Shown: piece after piece, positions 1 through 5,317 of the stretch
How the letters are laid out: each line of letters starts with the position of its first letter
Numbering within the stretch: position 1 is the stretch's first letter
NCBI GenBank assembly: GCA_944388825.1
Contig: CALXKG010000031.1
Coordinates: 1-5,317, forward strand
DNA: 5,317 nucleotides
Reading direction: 5' to 3'
DNA from: an uncultured Clostridia bacterium
GTDB lineage: Bacteria; Bacillota; Clostridia; Oscillospirales; Ruminococcaceae
Position numbers and translations under genes: made by a program
Notes under the pieces: generated by a model
The model's input: the letters and a program-made list of their open reading frames with translations, nothing else
Database searches by the model: none
Told to the model about the DNA's origin: nothing

Positions 1-599
1 AAAGAGAGCATCGTCGCCATATTCGGGTGGATCAGCCCCGACCCTTTGGCGCAGCCGCCCAGCTTACACGGCTTCCCATGGAGGGTAAAGGTAACCGCCG
101 CCTCTTTCGCGTGGGTATCGGTGGTCATGATCCCCTCGGCGAAGGCGTGCCCCCCTTCCGCCGAGTCCGACAGCGCCGCCGCGAGGGAGGGGAACCCCTC
201 CTCCACCGGCTCCAGCGGCAGCGGCTCACCGATGACGCCGGTCGACGCGACCAGCATCTCTTCCGCCGGGAAGCCGAAATACCCGGCGGCGATCTGGCAC
301 ATCCCCTCCGCCTTCTCTTCCCCGTCGGCGCAGCAGGTGTTGGCGATGCCGGAGTTGACGATCACGCCCCGGGCGTACCCGCTTTCCAGGTGGGCCTTTG
401 TGACGGCGAGCGGCGCGCCCTTCACCTTATTCCGGGTGTAGACGGCCGCCGCCGGGACCGGACCTTCCGCCAGCAGCAGCGACAGGTCCTTTTTCTCCTT
501 ATTCTGGCGGATGCCGCAGTGGACGCCCGCCGCCTGAAAGCCCGAAGGGGCGGTGACCCCGCCCTCGGTAAACGCAAACCCTTCAAATTCTACCAGCAT
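1..599 (-). CDS. argJ: Ornithine acetyltransferase ArgJ, N-terminal part (runs off left edge)
   Basis: ArgJ moves the acetyl group from N-acetylornithine to glutamate, recycling it in arginine synthesis; some family members also use acetyl-CoA, and the sequence does not tell which type this is. The frame starts at an ATG (597-599) and stays open for 199 codons to the window edge, about half the usual 390-410 residues. Visible motifs are YTRN at residues 54-57, VNSG at 81-84, STGVIG at 119-124 (the Thr-Gly pair is the family oxyanion hole), MTTDTHAK at 158-165 and KGSGLIHPNMATML at 185-198. The last is the self-processing site, and Thr196 should be the N-terminal nucleophile of the beta chain. 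An AAGGAG at 611-616, 11 nt upstream, supports the start. The motif usually read as NSGNANTCN or NSGNANAC has Ile85 and Cys90 here. It lies downstream of argC, separated by a structured repeat. Identity is very secure. Confidence 0.97.
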   Translation of the reverse strand, partial: MLVEFEGFAFTEGGVTAPSGFQAAGVHCGIRQNKEKKDLSLLLAEGPVPAAAVYTRNKVKGAPLAVTKAHLESGYARGVIVNSGIANTCCADGEEKAEGMCQIAAGYFGFPAEEMLVASTGVIGEPLPLEPVEEGFPSLAAALSDSAEGGHAFAEGIMTTDTHAKEAAVTFTLHGKPCKLGGCAKGSGLIHPNMATMLS

Positions 600-655
600 T
601 TTCCCAATATCTCCTTTATTGTGCATGATGTCGGGTAAACAATACAACCCTTCGG

Positions 656-844
656 AAGGCACGAACCCCGGCCTCCCTCCCCGAGGGAGGTGGCGCGGAT
701 GCGCCGGAAGGAGTGGCGTTTCCCAGCGAAGCTGGAAACGCTTAAGATGCTTGTGCGTTGCTCAATTCTTTCGCAGCGCCACTCCTTCAGTCTGCTTCGC
801 AGCCAGCTCCCTCAGAGAGGGAGCCTTTCAGGTGCGTGCTTACC
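656..844. repeat. Composite palindromic repeat (MITE/REP-like) between argC and argJ
   Basis: The gap holds a non-coding array of hairpins with rough twofold symmetry. Perfect or near-perfect pairings are 672-679 with 683-690 (8 bp, loop CCC), 692-696 with 701-705, 707-718 with 777-788 (12 bp), 716-727 with 731-741 (one bulged C), 792-795 with 799-802 and 806-813 with 817-824 (8 bp, loop AGA). The clear core is 671-825. The outer edges also look related in inverted orientation (AAGGCACGAACC near 656-667 against AAGCACGCACC read on the minus strand from about 843), so the element may reach about 656-844. No convincing target-site duplication is seen. There is no T-tract after either outer hairpin, so a simple terminator is unlikely. 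It resembles repeats I recall from gut Oscillospirales, which was not checked. If transcribed with the operon, it could fold as RNA and affect argJ mRNA ends or stability. Confidence 0.8.
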
Positions 845-846
845 CG

Positions 847-865
847 TTAAGTTGTTCAAACTTAA
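847..865. repeat. AT-rich hairpin over the argC stop codon
   Basis: TTAAGTT at 847-853 and AACTTAA at 859-865 form a perfect 7-bp inverted repeat with a 5-base loop. The argC stop codon (862-864) lies in one arm. No U-run follows on the minus-strand transcript (the next bases are CGGG), so it does not look like an intrinsic terminator. It lies just outside the proposed edge of the neighbouring repeat and may be unrelated to it. Confidence 0.55.
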
Positions 866-1806
866 ACATTCAGCCCATACGTCTCCGGCATCCCGGTCAT
901 CAGATTAAAGCACTGCACCGCGGCCCCGGACGCCCCCTTGCCGAGGTTGTCGAACACCGCCGTCACCATCAGCCGGTCGGGGTTGCCGGTGACATAGAGC
1001 TTCATCCCGTCGTACCCCGCCAGGAGGCTGCCGGACAGGTACCCATCCTCTTCCGCCTCCGCCCCGAACGGCGCGACCGAGAGGAGCTTCTGCCCGGCGT
1101 AATAGTCGGTGAAAAAGGCGTGCAGCCCTTCCGGCGTCACCGGCCGGTTTAACAGCCGCCCGTGGAAGGCGCAGACGACCGCCATCCCGGCGTAAAAGTT
1201 TGCGACCACCGGCGTAAAGCAGGGGGGGCAGCTAAGCCCCGCCACCTTCGTCACCTCCGGCAGGTGCTTATGCGCCTGGGAGAGCCCGTAGGCCCGGGGC
1301 GCATCGTAATGGGGCGGCAGCCCGCCGCCCTCGTATTCCGCGATCATCTTTTTCCCGCCGCCCGAGTAGCCGGTCAGCGAAAAGGCGGACACCGGGTAGT
1401 CGGGCGGCAGAATCCCCGCCCGCACCATCGGGTAGAGGATGGCCACCATCCCGGAAGCGTGGCAGCCCGGCACCGCGACCCGCCTGCTCCCGATGATCCC
1501 CTGCCGGAACGCGTCCGACAGCTCCGGGAACCCGTACTGCCAGCCGGGGGCGGTGCGGTGGGCGGTGGAGGCGTCGATCAGTTTGACCCGCTCCCCGGCC
1601 AGCGCCGCGATCTCCTTTGCCGCCCCGTCCGGCAGGCAGAGGAAGGCGGCGTCGGCGGCGTTTACCATCTCCGCCCGGGCGGAGAGGTCCTTCCGCTTTT
1701 CCGCCGGGAGGGCGAGCAGCTCGACGTCCGCCCGCCCGCTCATCCGCTCGGCTATCCGCAGGCCGGTCGTCCCGGCGCTGCCGTCGATAAAGACCTTTGT
1801 TTTCAT
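862..1806 (-). CDS. argC: N-acetyl-gamma-glutamyl-phosphate reductase ArgC, short (less common) form
   Basis: ArgC uses NADPH to reduce N-acetyl-glutamyl-5-phosphate to N-acetylglutamate-5-semialdehyde, the third step of arginine synthesis, in the cytoplasm. The 314-residue protein begins with a Rossmann nucleotide loop (GSAGTTG, residues 9-15), followed by LCLPDGAA (57-64) and DASTAHR (78-84). The catalytic cysteine is Cys115 in VPGCHASG, and AHKHLPE (178-184) carries the probable catalytic histidine. The C-terminal DNLGKGASGAAVQ (286-298) is the conserved family end motif. The length near 310 and the GTTGLRI and STAHR patterns fit the shorter ArgC type rather than the roughly 345-residue common form; this subtype call rests on memory of the families. 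The ATG overlaps the argH stop by four bases (ATGA), and a purine-rich GGGGAAGGGG at 1814-1823 could serve as ribosome site. Translation is probably coupled to argH. A 262-bp gap separates it from argJ. Confidence 0.96.
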   Translation of the reverse strand: MKTKVFIDGSAGTTGLRIAERMSGRADVELLALPAEKRKDLSARAEMVNAADAAFLCLPDGAAKEIAALAGERVKLIDASTAHRTAPGWQYGFPELSDAFRQGIIGSRRVAVPGCHASGMVAILYPMVRAGILPPDYPVSAFSLTGYSGGGKKMIAEYEGGGLPPHYDAPRAYGLSQAHKHLPEVTKVAGLSCPPCFTPVVANFYAGMAVVCAFHGRLLNRPVTPEGLHAFFTDYYAGQKLLSVAPFGAEAEEDGYLSGSLLAGYDGMKLYVTGNPDRLMVTAVFDNLGKGASGAAVQCFNLMTGMPETYGLNV

Positions 1807-3191
1807 TCCGTTTCCCCTTCCCCGAAGATGGCGGCGAGCTTCATCAGCTGCCCCTTTACCCCTTCCGCCGCCGGGCCGCCGTAGGAGCGGCGGTTCATCG
1901 CGCAGGCGGCAAGGTCGATCGCGTCGAAAACATCCTTTTCAAAGACGTCCGAAAACCGCTTGTAGATATGCAGCGGCAGCGCCTCCAGCGTCGTCCCTTT
2001 CTCGACGCAGTAACCGACCAGCTGCCCGGTGACCTTATAGGCGTCCCGGAAGGGCATCCCCTTCTTGGTGAGGTAGTCGGCGCAGTCGGTCGCGTTGATA
2101 AACCCTCTGGCGGCCGCCGCCCGCATATTCTCCTCCAGCACCGTCGCGGTCGAAAGCATCGGCGCGAAAGTGGAAAGGCAGAGCTTGACGGTATCCACCG
2201 CGTCGAAAACCGCCTCTTTATCCTCCTGCATATCCTTGTTGTAGGCCAGCGGCAGCGACTTCATCATCGAGAGGAGCGCCATCAGGCCGCCGTACACCCG
2301 CCCGGTCTTCCCCCGCACCAACTCGGCGACGTCGGGGTTTTTCTTCTGGGGCATGATCGAGGAGCCGGTCGCGAAGGCGTCGTCCAGTTCGATAAACTTA
2401 AACTCCCAGCTGCACCAGAGGACGACCTCCTCCGAAAATCTCGACAGGTGCATCATCAGGATCGACAGGGCGGAGAGAAGCTCGATGCAGAAATCCCGGT
2501 CGGACACCCCGTCCAGGCTGTTTTCGGTGGGGCCGTCAAACCCCAGCGCCGCAGCGGTCATCTGCCGGTCGATCGGGTAGGTGGTCCCGGCCAGCGCCCC
2601 GCAGCCGAGGGGGGAGCGGTTCATCCGCTTTTTGACGTCCTCCAGCCGTTCCAGGTCCCTTGCGAACATCCACCCGTAGGCGGCCAGATGGTGGGCGAAG
2701 GTGACCGGCTGCGCCCGCTGGAGGTGGGTGTACCCCGGCATGACGGCGGACGTGTGTCCCTCTGCCGCCCCGACCACCGCCTGCCCCAGCTTTTTGAGCA
2801 GCCCGGCGATCTCCGCGATCTCCTCCCGCAGGTAAAGCCGCAGGTCGAGCGCCACCTGGTCGTTCCGGCTGCGGGCGGTGTGCAGCCGCTTGCCGGCGTC
2901 GCCGATGCGGGCGGTGAGTTCCGCCTCGATGAACATATGGATATCCTCGGCGTTCGGGTCGAAGGCGAGCGCCCCCGAGTCGAGGTCGTGGAGGATCCCC
3001 TTTAACCCGTCGATGATCGCCCCGGCGTCCGCCTCGGGGATGATCCCGGTCTTACCCAGCATCGCCGCGTGGGCCATCGAGCCTTTGATATCCACCCGGT
3101 ACATCCGGGCGTCGAAGGAGATCGAGGAATTGAAGTCGTTTACCCCGGGGTCGGTCTCTTTGGAAAACCGCCCGGCCCACATTTTCGCCAT
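1803..3191 (-). CDS. argH: Argininosuccinate lyase ArgH
   Basis: ArgH splits argininosuccinate into arginine and fumarate, the last step of arginine synthesis, as a cytoplasmic homotetramer of the fumarase/aspartase superfamily. The 462 residues match the normal length of about 460. The N-terminus MAKMWAGRFSKETD is typical. Conserved blocks are LHTARSRNDQV (103-113), GYTHLQRAQP (153-162) with the catalytic-base candidate His156, and the superfamily signature GSSIMPQKKNPD (276-287), whose Ser277/Ser278 lie on the flexible catalytic loop. The ATG is preceded by AAGGAAGG (3198-3205) at a 6-nt spacing, which fixes the start. It follows argG after a 79-bp gap with no terminator or convincing promoter, and its TGA overlaps the argC start. 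Cotranscription with both is therefore likely. No key residue is missing. Confidence 0.98.
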   Translation of the reverse strand: MAKMWAGRFSKETDPGVNDFNSSISFDARMYRVDIKGSMAHAAMLGKTGIIPEADAGAIIDGLKGILHDLDSGALAFDPNAEDIHMFIEAELTARIGDAGKRLHTARSRNDQVALDLRLYLREEIAEIAGLLKKLGQAVVGAAEGHTSAVMPGYTHLQRAQPVTFAHHLAAYGWMFARDLERLEDVKKRMNRSPLGCGALAGTTYPIDRQMTAAALGFDGPTENSLDGVSDRDFCIELLSALSILMMHLSRFSEEVVLWCSWEFKFIELDDAFATGSSIMPQKKNPDVAELVRGKTGRVYGGLMALLSMMKSLPLAYNKDMQEDKEAVFDAVDTVKLCLSTFAPMLSTATVLEENMRAAAARGFINATDCADYLTKKGMPFRDAYKVTGQLVGYCVEKGTTLEALPLHIYKRFSDVFEKDVFDAIDLAACAMNRRSYGGPAAEGVKGQLMKLAAIFGEGETE

Positions 3192-3270
3192 GCCAAACCT
3201 TCCTTTTCGTATTTACTTGGGAGTAAAGCGTGTTTTGGTGTTCCTTTTTTATCCCGGCGGGGGTCAGCGG

Positions 3271-4494
3271 TTATTTCCCTCTCTTTTCCTCCAGCATCGC
3301 GCCCACCTGGATCGGCAGCCCGAACAGGTTGATAAACCCGCCGGCGTCCTGCTGGTTGTAGACGTGGTCTTCCGAGAAGGTGGCGACCTCCTCGTCGTAG
3401 AGGGTGTAGGGGGAGCGAACGCCGGCACCCATGATGTTGCCCTTATAGAGCTTGAGCCTGACGTCGCCGGTGACCGTCTCGGAGGTCTTGTCCACAAACG
3501 CCGACAGCGCCTCCCGCAGCGGGGTATACCACTGGCCGTTGTAGACCAGGTCGGCGAACTTGAGCGCGACCTGCTCCTTATAATGCTGGGTCTCCTTGTC
3601 CAGGCAGATGGTCTCCAGCACCTCGTGGGCGTGGTAGAGGATGCTGCCGCCGGGGGTCTCGTAGACCCCTCTCGACTTCATGCCGACCAGCCGGTTTTCG
3701 ACCAGGTCGGAAAGCCCGATGCCGTTTTCCCCGCCGATCTTGTTCAGCGTCTTGATGAGGGTGACGCCGTCCATCTCCTGCCCGTCGAGGGCGACCGGGA
3801 CGCCTTTTTCAAAGTGGAGGGTGATATAGGTGGGGGTGTCGGGGGCCATCTCCGGCGAGACGCCCATCTCGAGGAAGCCGGGCTTATTGTACTGCGGTTC
3901 GTTCCAGGGGTCTTCCAGGTCGAGGCCCTCGTGGGAGAGGTGCCAGAGGTTCATGTCCTTGGAGTAGTTGGTCTCCCGGCTGATCTTGAGCGGGATCTTG
4001 TGGGCCTCGGCATAGTCGATCTCTTCGTCCCTGGACTTGATGTCCCATTCCCGCCAGGGGGCGATGATTTTCATATGGGGGGCGAAGTGCTTGATGGTCA
4101 GCTCGAACCGCACCTGGTCGTTGCCCTTGCCGGTGCAGCCGTGGCAGATGGCGTCGGCCCCCTCCGCCTTTGCGATCTCGACGATCCGCTTGGCGATGAC
4201 CGGCCGGGCGAACGAGGTGCCCAGCAGGTAGCGTTTTTCATAGACCGCCCCGGCCTTCAGGGTCGGGAAGACGAAATCGTCGACAAACTCCTGCTGCAGG
4301 TCCTCGATATAGAGCTTGGACGCGCCGGACGCCTTGGCCCTGGCCTCCAGCCCTTCCAGCTCGGCGTCCTGCCCGACGTTGCCGGAGACGCAGATGACCT
4401 CGCAGTTGTCATAGTGCTCCTTCAGCCACGGGATGATGATCGAGGTATCCAGGCCGCCGGAGTAGGCGAGTACGACTTTTTTGATTTTATCCAT
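3271..4494 (-). CDS. argG: Argininosuccinate synthase ArgG
   Basis: ArgG joins citrulline and aspartate, using ATP cleaved to AMP and pyrophosphate, to give argininosuccinate. The product is 407 residues, the normal size for the bacterial enzyme. The ATP-pyrophosphatase loop AYSGGLDTS is at residues 10-18, followed by VSGNVGQ (36-42), the ATP/aspartate-binding block CTGKGNDQVRFE (120-131), NLWHLSHEG (182-190) and GVYETPGG (276-283). The ATG is preceded by AGGAA (4505-4509) at about 10 nt. A sigma-A-type promoter ends 59 bp upstream of the start codon, so argG appears to be the first gene of the arginine operon. Downstream lies argH, whose enzyme uses the ArgG product. The gene looks intact and ordinary in composition. 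Confidence 0.98.
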   Translation of the reverse strand: MDKIKKVVLAYSGGLDTSIIIPWLKEHYDNCEVICVSGNVGQDAELEGLEARAKASGASKLYIEDLQQEFVDDFVFPTLKAGAVYEKRYLLGTSFARPVIAKRIVEIAKAEGADAICHGCTGKGNDQVRFELTIKHFAPHMKIIAPWREWDIKSRDEEIDYAEAHKIPLKISRETNYSKDMNLWHLSHEGLDLEDPWNEPQYNKPGFLEMGVSPEMAPDTPTYITLHFEKGVPVALDGQEMDGVTLIKTLNKIGGENGIGLSDLVENRLVGMKSRGVYETPGGSILYHAHEVLETICLDKETQHYKEQVALKFADLVYNGQWYTPLREALSAFVDKTSETVTGDVRLKLYKGNIMGAGVRSPYTLYDEEVATFSEDHVYNQQDAGGFINLFGLPIQVGAMLEEKRGK

Positions 4495-4518
4495 GCAAAT
4501 ACGCTTCCTTTCCTGTAT

Positions 4519-4531
4519 CGGGCGCTGCCCG
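4519..4531 (-). promoter_or_regulatory. Small GC hairpin in the argG leader
   Basis: CGGGC and GCCCG form a perfect 5-bp stem with a 3-base loop inside the predicted 5' leader, about 10 nt upstream of the argG ribosome site. No U-run follows, so it is not a terminator. It could protect the 5' end or influence ribosome access, but its small size means it may have no role. Confidence 0.4.
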
Positions 4532-4553
4532 GGGGTTCTGGTTTGTGAGTATG

Positions 4554-4582
4554 ATTATACACCCACAATCGAATAATTGCAA
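4554..4582 (-). promoter_or_regulatory. Sigma-A promoter of the arginine operon
   Basis: Read on the minus strand, a TTGCAA -35 box (4577-4582; 4 of 6 match to TTGACA) and a perfect TATAAT -10 box (4554-4559) are separated by exactly 17 bp. Transcription should begin near 4547, giving a leader of about 53 nt before argG. The surrounding DNA is clearly AT-rich compared with the genes. It lies just after the terminator of the upstream unit, where an operon promoter is expected. Confidence 0.8.
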
Positions 4583-4626
4583 GCATTTTTTGCATAAAAA
4601 CTGGATATTGCGAATATTTCGGTTTT
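4568..4626. promoter_or_regulatory. Possible ArgR operator: phased AT-rich half-sites
   Basis: Three similar words, CGAATAAT (4570), TGCATAAA (4591) and CGAATATT (4611), recur at 21- and 20-bp steps from the -35 box upstream. Each matches four of five bases of the TGAAT half of the ARG box bound by ArgR/AhrC, but the facing ATTCA halves are poor or absent. ArgR hexamers are known to bind tandem 18-bp boxes about 21 bp apart, so the phase is suggestive. The base matches are too weak for a firm call. Confidence 0.25.
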
Positions 4627-4709
4627 TTTGACAAAACTTCCCGGCAATTTCTGGGTATATGGCCAACCGGTTTCCCATCTGCTGCGGCTGTAACCCTCCT
4701 GTAAAGCGC

Positions 4710-4744
4710 AAAACAGCCCGTCCGAGAGGTGGACGGGCTGTTTT
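4710..4744 (-). terminator. Intrinsic terminator of the pepT unit (possibly bidirectional)
   Basis: AAAACAGCCCGTCC (4710-4723) pairs perfectly with GGACGGGCTGTTTT (4731-4744) around a 7-base loop, a 14-bp stem with a GC core. It begins 6 bp beyond the stop codon of the small gene on the minus strand and ends in TTTTGCGC there, a short U-tract. The A/T arms mean it also gives a TTTT-C-TGTTTT tail on the plus strand, so it could work in both directions. It separates the pepT unit from the arginine promoter. Confidence 0.88.
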
Positions 4745-4750
4745 CTGTTT

Positions 4751-5017
4751 TCATTCCCCTTCCCCCGCCTCCCGCAGCGCCCTGCGGACGAGGTAGAGGG
4801 CCTGTTCATGATCCCCCGGCCGGACAAAGACCCGCAGCTCGGCCGCGTGCTGGAAGGAAAGGCCGGAGAACCCCTCCCGCGCCCTGCCGGGGTCGGTAGA
4901 GCCGGTGACCGAATAGTCGTAGCGGATGCCGGCCTTCTCCAGCGTCTCAAAGACCAGCTCTTTGTCCCGCATCGTATAGGCGCAGTAGACCTCCCGCCAG
5001 CGCCAGGGCAGGATCAT
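4751..5017 (-). CDS. Small uncharacterised protein (88 aa) coupled to pepT
   Basis: I do not recognise this protein with certainty. It is 88 residues, soluble, with no signal peptide or membrane segment. Predicted order by eye is strand (REVYCAYT, 8-15), helix (MRDKELVFETLEKAGI, 16-31), strand (YDYSVTG, 33-39), strand (AELRVFVRP, 59-67) and helix (HEQALYLVRRALREA, 70-84). This beta-alpha-beta-beta-alpha layout resembles small ferredoxin-like proteins such as the DUF2007 'putative signal transducing' family, but that link is only a shape-based guess. The start codon overlaps the pepT stop as ATGA and has no clear ribosome site of its own, so it is probably translated by coupling after pepT. 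A strong terminator follows within a few bases, making it the last gene of that unit. The gene is likely real because of this fit between neighbours and its regular alternating hydrophobic pattern. Confidence 0.78.
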   Translation of the reverse strand: MILPWRWREVYCAYTMRDKELVFETLEKAGIRYDYSVTGSTDPGRAREGFSGLSFQHAAELRVFVRPGDHEQALYLVRRALREAGEGE

Positions 5018-5317
5018 CTGATATCGTGGTAATCCGCCCGGCGGGTGGAGGCGTAGCGGGCGGTGATCCCCTTGATGATCGCGAAGGTCATCTCCATCGA
5101 CCGGACGGGGATATACTCAAACCGGCCGTGGAAGTTGGCCCCGCCGGTGCAGAGGTTGGGGCAGGGCAGGCCCATATACGAGAGGGTCGCGCCGTCGGTG
5201 CCGCCGCGGATGGGCATCGTGACGGGGGTGACGCCCAGCTCCTGCATCGCCGCCCGGGCGTTGTCGATGAGGTGGTAGTGCTGCCGGATGATCTCGGCCA
5301 TGTTGCGGTAGCTGTCC
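5014..5317 (-). CDS. pepT: Peptidase T (tripeptidase), C-terminal part (runs off right edge)
   Basis: PepT is a cytoplasmic two-zinc aminopeptidase of the M20 family that removes the N-terminal residue from tripeptides. The window shows the last 100 residues of about 410. The frame continues upstream of the internal Met at 5299-5301 as DSYRN, as in full-length relatives (Tyr-x-Asn-Met), so that Met is not the start. The block PIRGGTDGATLSYMGLPCPN is strongly diagnostic of PepT; its Arg (codon 5206-5208) belongs to the substrate-binding region. The His in NFHGRFEY (codon 5128-5130) corresponds to a zinc ligand in the known enzyme. The short tail after the last helix (ADYHDIR) is slightly longer than in the enterobacterial protein. 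The stop overlaps the start of the following small gene. Nothing suggests a role in arginine synthesis; it is a neighbour separated by a terminator. Confidence 0.95.
   Translation of the reverse strand, partial: DSYRNMAEIIRQHYHLIDNARAAMQELGVTPVTMPIRGGTDGATLSYMGLPCPNLCTGGANFHGRFEYIPVRSMEMTFAIIKGITARYASTRRADYHDIR

Noticed and set aside
27..638. Plus-strand frames opposite argJ
   Set aside because: The minus strand encodes unmistakable ArgJ through the same region and to the window edge.
690..908. Plus-strand 72-codon frame within the argC-argJ gap
   Set aside because: It lies almost wholly in the hairpin repeat and the argC 3' end, and has no ribosome site or recognisable protein pattern.
1797..3005. 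Plus-strand open frame of 402 codons
   Set aside because: Antisense shadow of argH; rich in Arg, Gly, Pro and His with no coherent fold or motif.
3192..3270. Terminator or promoter between argG and argH
   Set aside because: Only a 3-bp GC stem (CCCGCCGGG on the minus strand) followed by A residues is visible, with no U-tract and no good -35/-10 pair.
2878..4548. Plus-strand open frame of 556 codons
   Set aside because: It is antisense to argH and argG, which carry complete family motifs. Its protein is repetitive in Val, Gly, Asp and Leu, as expected from the reverse of GC-rich codons, and it has no recognised domain.
4665..4672. AACCGGTT palindrome upstream of the argG promoter
   Set aside because: An 8-bp palindrome is easily expected by chance, and it lies about 80 bp upstream of the -35 box with no second copy.
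4487..4711. Minus-strand 74-codon frame across the argG upstream region as a leader peptide
   Set aside because: It begins at a TTG inside the terminator arm, crosses the promoter boxes and argG start, and has no arginine-codon run, so it is not a credible leader peptide.

Overview
This is a GC-rich bacterial window in which every supported gene lies on the minus strand. The genes read right to left as pepT (3' part), a small uncharacterised gene, argG, argH, argC and argJ (5' part). High GC in the third codon position, AT-rich promoter DNA, AGGAG-type ribosome sites and the protein sequences suggest a GC-rich Clostridia member of the gut type, most likely Oscillospirales. The composite hairpin repeat between argC and argJ resembles repeats I remember from that group. 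This placement is an inference and was not searched.

The right end (about 4751-5317) holds the last 100 residues of peptidase T and an 88-residue protein joined to it by an ATGA stop/start overlap. A strong 14-bp inverted repeat at 4710-4744 closes this unit. An AT-rich control region follows, with a near-ideal sigma-A promoter at 4554-4582 (TTGCAA, 17-bp spacer, TATAAT). The predicted argG leader is about 53 nt and contains a small GC hairpin.

From that promoter the arginine genes run leftward: argG (argininosuccinate synthase), a 79-bp gap, argH (argininosuccinate lyase), then argC overlapping argH by 4 bases. ArgC looks like the short, less common form of N-acetyl-gamma-glutamyl-phosphate reductase. 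A 262-bp gap holds a dense set of hairpins, and argJ (ornithine acetyltransferase) then runs off the left edge at its self-cleavage site. ArgC and ArgJ serve the acetylated-ornithine half of the pathway; ArgG and ArgH convert citrulline to arginine. The steps between (ArgB, ArgD, ArgF) are not in the window and may lie further left.

I see no defence system, integrase, phage gene, CRISPR array, tRNA or rRNA. The most unusual element is the structured repeat between argC and argJ. The long plus-strand open frames are antisense shadows of the arg genes.
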